This document shows, in pieces, positions 45,873-56,132 of a stretch of DNA of 64,000 nt. The notes beneath the pieces were generated by a model. It was not told where the DNA came from, did not search any database, and saw only the letters and a program-made list of their open reading frames with translations. The translations under genes and the position numbers were made by a program. This stretch comes from Corythucha ciliata (lineage: Eukaryota; Arthropoda; Insecta; Hemiptera; Tingidae): contig CM075937.1 of NCBI GenBank assembly GCA_038030265.1, positions 47,410,198 through 47,474,197 of the forward strand, in the 5' to 3' direction. The first letter of the stretch is position 1. The number at the start of each line of letters is the position of its first letter.

Positions 45873-45989
45873 AGGCGCTTTTACATGCAAGCTTTGAACC
45901 AATCATAGCGTTCCGAGTACACAGCGCGGAGCTCTCTGATTGGTTGAAGCCCACTGCTCAGCTTTTTAAACCTTGCATGTGAACGCGGC
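45873..45989. mobile_element. PIF/Harbinger-like MITE (about 117 bp)
   Basis: Left 'ggcgcttttacatgcaag' and right (reverse complement) 'gccgcgttcacatgcaag' are terminal inverted repeats, with an inner pair 'tgaaccaatca' / 'tgattggttga'. TTA lies on both sides (45870-45872, 45990-45992). No coding sequence. Confidence 0.75.
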
Positions 45990-46069
45990 TTAATAGACAT
46001 TAGAATAGGCACGTATCATGGGTTTGCTAGTGCTGCACTAGTGTAGAAAACCATATGATCTCATCAGTT

Positions 46070-46570
46070 TATAGGACGAAATTGACAGTTTCTCCAACGA
46101 AATAGACTGTCTCCGGAACAAAAGTCATTGACAGTTCCCGGAACGAAATTGACCGTTCCATCGACAAAATTGAAGGTTTCGAGGACAGAATTGACAGTTT
46201 TCATTACTAAATTGACCGTTTTGAACGACAACTTTTACTTGTTTTGTATTACCTCCTGGTGTTACAATAGGGAGGGGGAGTGACCCAGGTGGAGGCTTTC
46301 GCCATATTGCGACAGTTTTGACTAACGAAATTGACATTTCCCGGACGAAATTGACATTTTTAACGACGAATTTGACAGTTCAGATCGAAGAAATTAACAT
46401 TCATAGGACGAAATTGACCGTTTAGAAATTTAAAGTTTATATGACGAAATTGACAGTTTCAAGTACAAATTTGACAGTCAGTTTCTAGTACTCGACTGTT
46501 TCCGGTGAAGGGTTATTAAAAATCCTTAGAAATCACGGTTTGGGGTCTTTTGTTATGTGTGAAGAAATAG
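46070..46570 (+). repeat. 'ggacgaaattgacagtttcc' minisatellite
   Basis: Units of roughly 20-30 bases: 'aggacgaaattgacagtttc', 'ggaacgaaattgaccgttcc', 'cggacgaaattgacattttt'. A ~70-base unrelated patch near 46235-46300 interrupts it. Confidence 0.75.
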
Positions 46571-46609
46571 ATGACAGTTTCCAAGTCACAATGGTGAGTG
46601 GGCCCTTTT

Positions 46610-48420
46610 TCGACTCCATTTTAGCCGTGAATTCGCAGATTTTTTTACGTTGATCCGCGAAAATTATTGATTTTCACCCTTTTAAGCTAAAAATGAGTGC
46701 CTTTTGTGAACTTTAGGCGGGAATTACGCTTTTACTCTATTTTAGCTGCAAATGAACGCTTATCTCAATTATTATCGGGAAATGAAAATATTTTTCTCAG
46801 TCATAGTCGCGAATTATTTCGAAACTTTAGGCGAAAATCACCGCTTTAACTCAATTTTAACAGTGAATTCTCTTTTTAATCCGCGAATTAGCGTTTTTAT
46901 CAATTTTCGGCACTAGTGAGCGTTTTATCCTAATTTTAATTAGCGTTTTTTTTTAATTTTAGCAGCAATTTATTTTCCTAGTTTCATCCGCGAAGTACCT
47001 ACCACTTTTATTCAATTTTTGGCCTCGGGGAATCAACGACTTTTTACAAATGGATTTTTCATTTAATTTTAGCTGCGAATGAGTGCTTTTTGACAACCTC
47101 AGCCGATTTTACGCATTTTTTTCTATTTCAGCCGTGAATTTCGTGGTTTTTTCTCAAACTGTCCGTGAAGTATCATATTTTCTGATATGTTAGCCGTGAA
47201 TTAGCGCATAATTTTATCCGCGACGAACCTGCTGAGCGATTCTTATCGCCGCTTTTTCTCAACCATATTGCCTCGAACTAGCGGGGTTTTCTCAAGTAAG
47301 GACGTGATTTCGCGTTTTTCAGAATTTTGATCCGCAAATTCGTCATTTTGTCACATTTGCTAGGTATTAGCCGCGAATATTAGTACTTTTACTGAAATTT
47401 TTGTCACGTTCTTGCCCATAGATCAGCACACTAGCACGCTTTCTCAATTTTAGCCTCGAAGTAATGGTCTAAAAAAAAAAAAAAATATGGTTTACGCATT
47501 TTCTTTATTTTGGTATCGAATACGCCTTCAGATACCTGGCCGTGCTGGTTGGCTTAAGAATTGGTGTATTTTCCTTAATTTTAGAGGCAAATGAGCTCTT
47601 TTTCTCAACATTATCCGCGAATCAGTGCTTTAAAACCAAAAATTTAAGTTAGTAGAGAAAGTTAGCCACGAAGTTGCCTCTAGAAACCATTAATTGGCGT
47701 TTTTTAAAATAATAGCTGCGCCTGCTGAGCGATTTATCGCAGCTTTTTCTCAATGTTATAGCAGTGAATTAGTGATAAATCTCGATTTTAGCTGCAAATT
47801 CGCATTTTATCTGCTTTAGCCACCTATAATTGGCGTTTTGCTTAATTCTAGCCCTGACTGAGTGATTTTTTTGTCAATTTCAGCTGTTTATTAGCAATTT
47901 TCTTAATTTTAGTCCTGATTGTGCCAGCGAATTGGCGTTTTCCTTAATTTCAGCCGTGAATTAGTGATATTATGTCAATTTAGCTGTTTATTAGCGTTTT
48001 TCTTCGCTTTATCCTCTAATTTATTCGCAAATTAGCCGTTTTTCTCAATATTAGCCGCGAAACGACGCTTTCAAACCAAAAATTTCAGTTAGTAGCAAAG
48101 TTTAGTCACGAAGTTGCCTCAAAAACCCAGTAATTGGCATTTTCAATATTACCTATAGGTGAGTGTGCTGAATTGACTAACCGCTGATTTTTCTCAGTGT
48201 TACTGCCTCGAACCAGCGACTTTTCTTAATTTTGGCCACGAATAAGCAATTTTCTTTTTTTTAGCCGCGAATTAACGTTTTCTCAATTTTAGCTGTGAAT
48301 GGGCGTTTTTGTTAATTTTAGCTGTGAATTAGTGATTTTTTATCAATTGTAGCTGTTTTTTTTAAAGCGTTTTTCGTAATGTATTCGCTAATTGGCGTTT
48401 TACTCTGTTATAGACACCGA
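46610..48420 (-). repeat. ~29-bp minisatellite array, reverse orientation, without transposon ends
   Basis: 1.8 kb of 'tttttctcaattttagccgc' + 'gaattagcg' units, the reverse complement of the theme inside elements A-C. Multi-unit blocks recur (around 47625-47720 and 48035-48130: 'aaccaaaaatttaagttagt' / 'aaccaaaaatttcagttagt'). No matching terminal repeats or 8-base duplication found. Confidence 0.8.
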
Positions 48421-48493
48421 TGATAAGGACAGGGCGAGCAAGACTTAACAATGAGTCTGGGTTAAATCCCATTTGAATATCCGAAGGTGCTGA

Positions 48494-48546
48494 CAGTGGT
48501 GGAACAAGAGAATTAGGTACCCGGGGCGGCGGGACCATATGGAGTG
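48494..48546 (-). mobile_element. hAT-like terminus interrupted by element C
   Basis: 'cagtggtggaacaagagaat' followed by 'taggtacccggggcggcggg' matches the inverted right end of the family (cagtggcggaacaacac...cggggcccggggcgg at the end of element C, reverse complement). It points into element C, so it appears to be one end of another copy in opposite orientation that element C split. The other end was not found. Confidence 0.5.
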
Positions 48547-48679
48547 TCGCCCTCCTCTAGCGTACCGTGGCAGGGGCGAGGGGGGCGGACCGCCTCGGGC
48601 CCCAGTTCGGATGGGGCTCCCGAATAGCTTAAAGATGAAAAAATCGTGATTTTTCAGTAGATAAGATGAGAACGAATGG

Positions 48680-50780
48680 CTAAACTCGCTTGTAAAATTG
48701 AGAAAAACACTGATTCGCGGCTGAAATTGAGAAAAATTGCTGAAATTTACGGCTGTTTATATTGAGAAAAAGCGCTAAATTCAAGCTGACATTGAGACAA
48801 AGCGAAACAACGAATTGTTGGGGCAAAATCGTGACTGAAATTAGGAAAAAGCTCTAATTCACGCAGCTAAAACTGAGAAAAACGCTAATTCAAGGTTGAA
48901 AAAGAGAAAAACGTGAATTCGCGTCTTGAAAAAAAAGAAACACGCTAATTCACAGCTAAAATTGTGAAAAAGTGCTACAATTTTGCAGGTTTAAAAATTG
49001 AGAAAAAGCGCGAATTTACAGCTAAAAGGGAGAAACGCCAATTCATGGATTCTCGGGACAACATTGGGACTAAAATTTAGAGAAAATCGCTAAAGTTACG
49101 GGTGAAATAGACAAAAACGCGAATTCACGTCTAAATAAAAGTGGAGGAAAACTCAGCTAAGGCTCGTAAAAAATTACGATTTTACGGATAAAATCGAGAA
49201 AAAACGCTAAAAATCGCAGATAAAAGTAAGAAAATGTGCTAATTTACTGCTAAAATTGAGAGAAAAACGCGAATTCGAGTCTGAAAATAGAGAAACACGT
49301 TAATATGCTATAGCATTACAATTTGGCAGCTATAAATGATTGGGAAAAAGCGCGAATTCACAGAAAACGCCAATTCACTGATTCGATCGAGGAAAACGAT
49401 AATTCACGTAGCTGAGGTATAAAAAATTACGATTTTACGATTAAAACTAGAAAAAGCGCTAAAAATCACATGTGATACATTAAGAAAATGTGCTAATTCA
49501 CTCCTAAAATTGAGAGAAAAACGCTAATTCACAGCTGAAAAATAAGAAAACGCCAACCTGCCGATTCTTGGGGTCAATTTGGGGCTGACATGGAGAAAAA
49601 GCGCTTATTCACGCGGCTAAAACTGAGAAAAACGCTAATTCACGGATTAAAAAAGAGAAAAACGCAATTTGGCAGCGTGTGAATTTGGCAGCTTTACAAA
49701 TTGAGAAATAGCGCGAATTTCACACCTAAAATTGAGATAACGCCAACACACTGGTTCTTAGGCCTAAGACTGACATTGAGAAAAAGCGATGATTCACGGC
49801 GTGAATCAGAGAAAAACGCAAATTCGCGTCTCAAAGTGGAGGAAAACTTTAAATTCACAACTAAGGTATGAAAAATTTCAATTTTAAGGACAAAATCGAG
49901 AAAAAGCGCTATAATTCGCAGCCAAAATTAAGAAATGTGCTGATTCACTGCTAAAATTGAGGGTAAAAAGGCTAATTCACAGCTAAAATTGAGAAAACAA
50001 CAACTTGCAGATTCTTGGGGAACTTCGAAAATAAAATTGAAAAAAAACGCTTATCCAAAGCGGCTAAATCAGTAAAAAAGTGCTAATTCATGGGTAAAAT
50101 TTACGGCGCGTTCCATTCAATGCAATACACTGAAGTGTAAGTTTAAGTGAAGTGTAAGTTTTTCCACCCGTCCTCTCTGAATTGAAACATAATGTTTATG
50201 GAGAGGACGCGGCTCTATACACTTGTGTAGGGTGTTGAATGGAAATCGCTATTAGAAAAACACGAATTGGCGTTGAAAATGGAGAAAACCGCTAATTTGT
50301 GGATACAATTTTGGACAGTGCACTCAAACGCTACCTCTACTTTGCGGATTCATGAGGCAAATTCATGGCTAGGAGTTTATAATAAGCACCGATTCGCAGC
50401 TAAAAATGAGAAAAATGTGCTAATTCGGTGTTAAAAGTGGGAGAAAAACGCTAATTCACAGCTGATATTGATGAGACTCGGTGATTCCTGGGGCAACTTT
50501 GGGAATAAAATTGAGAAAAAGCGCTAATTGATTTGAAAAAGCGCTAATTCGCGGGTAATTAGTAGAGAAAAACACAAATTGGTGTTTAACATGGAGAAAA
50601 GCGGGAATGCACAGCATGAAGATTTAGAAAAATTGCTAATTTGCGAATAAAGTTGGGAAAACGCACATACGCAGTTTTCGGAGGCAATTTCATGGCTAAA
50701 ATTGAGAAAAATATGTACCTCAACGCTGCTGAAAAGTATAATCCTAGTTTAACTAGAGACTAAAGGGCCCCCTAGAGATT
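48680..50780 (+). repeat. ~29-bp minisatellite inside element C
   Basis: Diverged 'gctaaaattgagaaaaacgc' + 'taattcacg' units. Order of variant blocks parallels element B over long stretches (for example the 'acattgagacaaagcgaaac', 'gctacaattttgcaggttta' and 'acgccaacacactggttctt' blocks), so B and C descend from one array rather than from independent amplification. Confidence 0.85.
50106..50249. mobile_element. MITE with 'gcgnnttccattcaa' terminal repeats
   Basis: Left 'gcgcgttccattcaa' (50106-50120) and right 'ttgaatggaaatcgc' (50235-50249) pair at 13 of 15. The centre 'gtaagtttttccacccgt' matches the decayed copy at 2310-2440. Target duplication not resolved. Confidence 0.7.
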
Positions 50781-50849
50781 TCCGCCCCGGGCCCCGATAT
50801 AGGTGTTGTTCCGCCACTGTCGCCCTCCTTGTGACGTCCTTCATGCACT

Positions 50850-51430
50850 ATTCACGTTTTTTCCCTAATTTAAACAATTATTTCGCAGATTTGGCACTGT
50901 GAAAAATACATTTTGCGAGCTTAGCCCTTTTAACACTGAAATAATGTGTATTTTGCTCTCACAGAACCCAATTTCGCGTATTTTGCACATTAAAGGATTG
51001 ACTCACTAAATAGTCAATCGTGAGAAGAGGGGGGGGGGTGTTAGGCCACCCGCTAAAAAAATCCATTTTCACGAGGTTCAAAAAAGCAATTTCACGCTTT
51101 TGGGGCCATCATACAAGCAATGCCGCGCGTGTGGGCTGTTTCGACGATCAAATTTCCCGGACTCAGCACTTATACATATAGAACCTGAGTTTGCTGTTTT
51201 TAAGGAGCCAAAGGTGAAATTAGTTCTTGAATCAGCCGAAATAGCAGATTCATCCAACTCAGGTTCTGTAAGTGCAGAATCCACTATAGAACATTGAAAG
51301 AGCCCAACTCGCTGATTTGCTTTTGTCAACCTCGTGAAATTGAAATTTTTAGCTAGTCAAACCCGCACCGATTTTGCGGGAGTCAATCTAAATTTTGGAT
51401 GGGTGAAATTGGATCCACAAATTGTTAGTT
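50850..51430. repeat. Minisatellite of the 'cccaatttcgcg...gactcact' type
   Basis: 'aacccaatttcgcgtatttt', 'ccattttcacgaggttcaaa', 'gcaatttcacgcttttgggg', 'aacctcgtgaaattgaaat' in alternating orientation. An inverted pair 'atagaacctgagtttgctg' (about 51178) / 'aactcaggttctgtaag' (about 51256) forms a hairpin inside it. Confidence 0.5.
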
Positions 51431-51439
51431 TTAAGTTGT

Positions 51440-52860
51440 TTGAACATCGTAAGTTCTAGCCACCGCAGCGCTACTGATAAATAACTTAAATACCGTGAAA
51501 AAGAGGAAGAGGTTATCTCGCGGGCACTATCTTTTCCGTCTCCCTGGTTGGCTTCTCGAGTGAGGAAACATTCAAAATTGAGGTCCGCCTGTAGGCGCTT
51601 TCAGCAGTTGGTTGGCACTATCAAACCAGTCAATTCCATTGGCTTAAAAAAGAGTGCGGATAAACTGACTGGGGCTTTGCGATTTGCACTGTATATTTCA
51701 ATAACCGTAAAAATTTACTTAAAAAGTGAAGGAAAAAAAAGTTTCCGTTCGATGATGCTACAAGGAAGAATTTACTCTCGTCTTCATCTCTTATCCTTTT
51801 ATATTTACTCTGAAAAGTAATCCAATCCGTTAAAATATTTGAAGGGGGCGAAAAATTGAACGAGAATGTATGGAAGTGAGGGGCATAAGGTAAAACAGAA
51901 AAAAAAAACTTCAGAGTTCTTGCTGTTTGGTTTTTACGTTGACGACCCCCAGGCGTGTGGTGGTGGTGGTGGGGGGGGGGAAGAGAAGAACAGAACTCTC
52001 TTGGTAAATCCTCCCTCTCCCCTTGTCAGTAACTTTGGAATGATAGGAAGGGAAGAGGGCGAAGATTTTTTTTAAACGTAAATATATCAACTTTTTGAAA
52101 TGGTAAGGGAGAAGCGTATTAAATATTTTTGAAGGATATTCCCCCCCCCCCCTCACAGACATTTTTTTTTTCAAGTTTAGAGAAAAAAGATTATCTTGAA
52201 ACGAAGAAAAAGTTTATTAAAATAAGTATTTAGAATCCGAGGGAAACGCAATAGGGAGAAATATTTCGAAGTGTCCACCATCTTTAATCATTGATTTTTG
52301 ATATTTAATTACGTCTAAAATAAACTCCTTGGATCTTTTAATCAGACCAAATCCCCTCCCCCTCCTTGGCCAATTTCTCGGGGGAAAGAAATTGAAGAGG
52401 AAGAACAGCCGGGGGAACTTATACTTCCAGTCTGAGAAAAATGAATTCAATATTAACAATTTTCCCGCCCTATAGACACGCTTGAGTAGGTATACGTGTT
52501 ATACGCAGGGGAAAAGAATGGCGTCCCAAGTTTTCCGCTAATTGATCCGTGCATTTTTCATAATATGGAGGCATTCTTTTTTTTTTACCCCCTCCCTAAC
52601 GCCCAATCCTTATTTTAACCGAAAAAAAAAAAACACACTCACAGAAGGGAACGAACGTCAAAAACACGTCTTAAAAAAATATAGGTACTGTCGTTCTTGG
52701 AAGGATTCTTGAGGAAGTTCTTGGAATAATTTTAAATTACTTGACAGCAATGAAACAATTCAAAAACATGGAAGTAAAATCCAGTTTTTTGCAGGCTAGA
52801 TAATTTCTGAATCCCAAACTGATATTTTTTGACCAAACAAGTAAAGCACATCCCCCCCCC
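51440..52860. other. Gene-free stretch, probable intron
   Basis: No coding region recognised. Contains G/C runs (about 51967, 52141, 52853) and A/T runs (52565, 52622). Nothing else supported. Confidence 0.5.
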
Positions 52861-52869
52861 ACCACCTAC

Positions 52870-53230
52870 GATTCTCAAACTTAATTTAAAACCAATTAGC
52901 CGCAAATCTTACCACGGATCCACGAATTTTGGGGTTAAAAAAAACTGAATCCGCGAAATTGATTTTTTCAATCCAGTGAAATTGGAGATTTGAATAAGCC
53001 ATGCTCCACAAAATTGCATTTTGAATGGGTCAAAAGCACAAAATTTTGTTTCCAGTGCTTGCGAAACCTGCGAAAATTGTTTTTTTGTGCATCCGGGCGT
53101 AAAGCCTCAAAATTCGCCCGCTGGGAGAGCCTTGAGCGGGCGTTCATGAGGTTCATTCCACCCGCCGGGCGTAAAGAAAAATATCAGCCCGGTACGTCTT
53201 CTTTTAGGTCTTTTGTTGTTTTTTTTTAAA
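52870..53230. repeat. Minisatellite of the 'gcgaaattgattt' type
   Basis: 'ccgcgaaattgattttttca', 'gtgaaattggagatttgaat', 'cacaaaattgcattttgaat' repeat at about 27-30 bases. Related to arrays at 50.85-51.4 and 53.7-54.0 kb. Confidence 0.5.
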
Positions 53231-53409
53231 AATAGTTTTTCCTAATTTTGTTTTTAAATTGTACATTAGCCATAAAAACACAAAAATAAGCTCTGTAAAT
53301 TACGCTGAGAGGGGATTAAAGTTCTCTCTGTATCAGCTACGTCATCCTTCCATTCGCTGGCTAAAGTGTGTGTTCACTTCAGTTTATTAAGCAATCCATA
53401 TGATATGCG

Positions 53410-53475
53410 TCTGTGGAGTCCGTGCAACCTATCAAAATTTGATTGGTTGCGTAGACTCCACAGATGCATAGCACA
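53410..53475. repeat. Inverted repeat (possible hairpin)
   Basis: 'gtctgtggagtc' (about 53410) and 'gactccacagat' (about 53454) are reverse complements, with 'gcaacctatcaaa' / 'tttgattggttgc' as an inner pair, giving a nearly continuous stem. An (ATT/TAA)n microsatellite follows at 53514-53537. Confidence 0.6.
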
Positions 53476-53689
53476 AAGCTTCTGAACGGGGCTTTAAAGA
53501 TTGGTTTTTATGATTATTATTATTATAATAATAATTATGAACTTCAGTTGTACAAAAAATAGCGTACAACACTCGGGCGGTTTTCCTCATTACGCCCTTG
53601 GATTGTAATATACTATTTTGTTTATTAGTCCAACCCCAAGAAATCACCTTCTAAAAGTATTAGTTGCTCTAAATTTGGTTTAATAATGA

Positions 53690-53761
53690 GCCAACCCGAC
53701 GACATTTTTTGTTTGATCTGAGAGAGCCCAGCCCCGTGAAATTGGGATTGAACGAGCCAAA
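53690..53761. repeat. Minisatellite units left of the inverted arm
   Basis: 'ccccgtgaaattgggattga' and 'gagccaaaaagtttcgaat' are units of the gcgaaattgg family continuing into the inverted arm at 53762-54030. Confidence 0.4.
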
Positions 53762-54030
53762 AAGTTTCGAATGGGCTCAGACACGCAATTTTTTTTTCTC
53801 TCTCGCTTTTCTGTGGGGCTAATCCCGCTATAAATTGGATTTATTTAACCGATGAAAAGAGTCAGACTCCGTGGGGAAAGCCAGTTGTAGCAGTTTGAAA
53901 CTCCCACACTTTGCATTGCACTTTAAAATTAGCCAACACCGCGAAATTTCGTTTTTTTTTGTTTTTTTTTCAGTTGAGCCCAGCCCCGTGAATTTGGTTT
54001 TGAAGGAGCCAAATCCTTCTGATCTCTTCT
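53762..54030 (+). repeat. Left arm of a ~260-bp inverted duplication
   Basis: Reverse complement of 58760-59015 with a few substitutions and indels in A/T runs (shared pieces include 'agagtcagactccgtgggg', 'gcattgcactttaaaatta', 'gaaggagccaaatccttctg'). The arm ends exactly where the copia 5' LTR starts. Because the arms differ slightly, it is not a simple assembly mirror. Confidence 0.85.
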
Positions 54031-54258
54031 TGTTAAAATGTTATTCTTTACCAACCATTTTGTTCTCCCCAGAGCGCCTCTCAGATTCATTCATACCTGC
54101 TTACCAAAACCTCCCAGTTCTCTCTCTCTCTCGCTCAGTCGTTCTTCTTTAAAACCACGTTTATTTTCTCTTTTTTGATTTTCGTTTTTTTAAAAGTGTC
54201 GTGATCGTTTTTTTGTGTTTTTCTTACGCCCGAAACAAATAGCTGCTCCAAATCAACA
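54031..54258 (+). repeat. 5' LTR of the copia element
   Basis: 228 bases, TG...CA ends. Contains a (CT)n stretch (54120-54136) and a 'cgtttttttaaaag' run where it differs from the 3' LTR. Confidence 0.95.
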
Positions 54259-54272
54259 GGTTATGGGCCCAG
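54259..54272 (+). promoter_or_regulatory. Primer binding site complementary to initiator tRNA-Met anticodon arm
   Basis: 'ggttatgggcccag' directly follows the 5' LTR and is the exact complement of CTGGGCCCATAACC, the anticodon stem-loop of eukaryotic initiator tRNA-Met. Drosophila copia is known to prime from a 5' half of this tRNA by pairing with the same region, so this element probably uses the same half-tRNA mechanism. Confidence 0.85.
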
Positions 54273-54383
54273 CAACATTCGTTTAAAGTTATTTTTCGGT
54301 TTTCGGTAAGAACACATTTTCTAACCCCTCTTCGGTCTCGGTTTCGTGTGTTTTTTTTTTTATTTTCTCGTCGCCTGTGAAAA

Positions 54384-56132
54384 ATGGATCGGTACGTTCA
54401 AGTAAAGAAATTTGACGGATAGAACTTCTCTTTATGGAAATACCAGATGGAAATTGTATTCTAAGCAGAAGGTATTCTGAACGTCGTGGATGGGTCACTT
54501 CGTAAACCCAGTGACGCGAATGTACTTGAGTACGCCTCATGAGAGAAGAAAAATGCCAAGGCAAAACTAATTATTTCCACTTCAATGGAATTCCCCCAGT
54601 TGCAAACCGTCATGGCTTGCGCGACAAGTGCGGAGATGTGGACGAGACTGAAAATCATTCACGAGCAGAAATCGGCGACGAACAAAGTCGTTTTGAAGCA
54701 GGAGTTCTTCAATTATCGTATGGCCGACAGCGACGCAATCGCTCATCACATCAGCAAGATCGAAGTGATGGCCCAAGGACTCGCGAATGTGGATGAACCT
54801 ATCTCGGATTTGGATAAAATCGCCAAAGTTTTGGGGAGCCTACCGGCGAAGTTTGGCCCCTTCATCACCGCTTGGGACTCGTGTGACGAACAAAAACAAA
54901 CGTTCGATAATTTGACGTCGAGACTCCTGAAAGAGGAGCTTCGCCTCAATCAAGCTGACGAAATGGCAGCAGCCTTTTTAGCCGTCAAAATTGACCAGAA
55001 AGAAAAGGAATCGAAGGAGTTGTCCAAAAAACGTCTTAAATGTTGTTATTGTCACAAAGTGGGCCATACTAAAAGCCAATGTTTCAAGCTCAAAAATCGC
55101 AATCGTCCTCGTCCAGAAGCTCCGAACCATCAGGCGTTATCAGCTGAACTGAAGAATATCAGTTACGTTTGCAATCAAGAGGACTGGCTTGCAGACAGCG
55201 CCGCGTCAAAGCATATGACTTCGAAGCGTGAGTGGTTTTCAGAAATTCGCCCACTCGAGCGCCCTTTCAATGTTCAGATTGGAGACAACTCTCTCGTTAC
55301 TTGCGAAGGTATCGGACAAATCAACATTGTCGCCCTGGTCAACGGTGAGTGGGAGCCGCGCACTCTTAATGACGTTCTTTTCGTTCCGAAGTTGTGCAAA
55401 AACCTTTTCTCGATCGGCGCCGTAACAACTAAAGGTTTCGAGGTTGTGTTTAACGACACTGGCATCGTCGTCAAAAAAGGAAAATTATCCGTTGAAGGAG
55501 TCAAAGTCTCAAATCAGTGTTATAAAATGCTGTTTAAAGTCAACAGCGTACTCGACCTCCATTTATGGCATGAAAGGCTTGCCCATGCCAACTTCAACGT
55601 CGTTAAAAAGGTCACAAACCTACCTGTACCTCAGGATGTCTCGTGCGAATACTGTGAGTACGGCAAACTATCTCGAAAACCGTTTAAAGAAAACGAGAGA
55701 CAGGCGTCTCAGCCTGGTGAATTTATCCATTCTGATCTTTGTGGGAAAATGCCCGTTACTTCTCTCGGTGGTGCAAACTATTTTATTGTCTTTAAAGACG
55801 ATTGTACCAAATTTGTCAAAGTATTTTTCATTCGTCACAAAAGCGACACTTTCTCGAAATTTTTAGAATTTGAAAAATTGGTCGAACGTCAAACTGGCAA
55901 CAAAATAAACATTTTTCGAACTGACTGCGGCACCAAATTTGTGAACCATCAGTTTAAGGATCACTTTCAAAAGCAAGGGATAATTCACGAAACCACTGCA
56001 CCCTACGTCCCTCAACAGAACGGACGCGTGGAACGGGAAATGCGGTCAATCGTCGAAAAGGTCAGGTCCATGCTTCATGCAGCCAATTCTCCGGAATACT
56101 TATGGGCCGAAGCGGTCAACATGGCCATCGTT
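54384..56132 (+). pseudogene. Copia gag, protease and integrase, with three early stops
   Basis: ATG at 54384 (MDRYVQVKKFDG), then in-frame stops at 54420 (TAG), 54462 (TAA) and 54540 (TGA); the rest is open to 56132. Features counted from Met 54585: gag to ~150; zinc knuckle CCYCHKVGHTKSQC (C153, C156, H161, C166); protease WLADSAASKHMTS (Asp 204, with Ala where Gly is usual); GAG-pre-integrase WHERLAHANF...CEYCEYGKL; integrase Asp 384 (HSDLCG), Asp 447 (FRTDCGTKF, usually TDNGTEF) and Glu 483 (NGRVERE), spacing DD35E. The three stops lie within 123 bases of each other, each probably one substitution from sense. Confidence 0.92.

Larger units (their letters stand above)
48555..50819 (+). mobile_element. 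hAT-like non-autonomous element C carrying a minisatellite
   Basis: Exactly flanked by tcgccctc (48547-48554, 50820-50827). Left end 'ctctagcgtaccgtggc' then 'gaggggggcggaccgcctcg'; right end 'ccgggccccgatataggtg' + 'ttgttccgccactg'. The 5' unique lead ('cttaaagatgaaaaaatcg') matches element B. The interior is the ~29-bp array. A MITE is inserted at about 50106-50249. No transposase. Confidence 0.85.
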
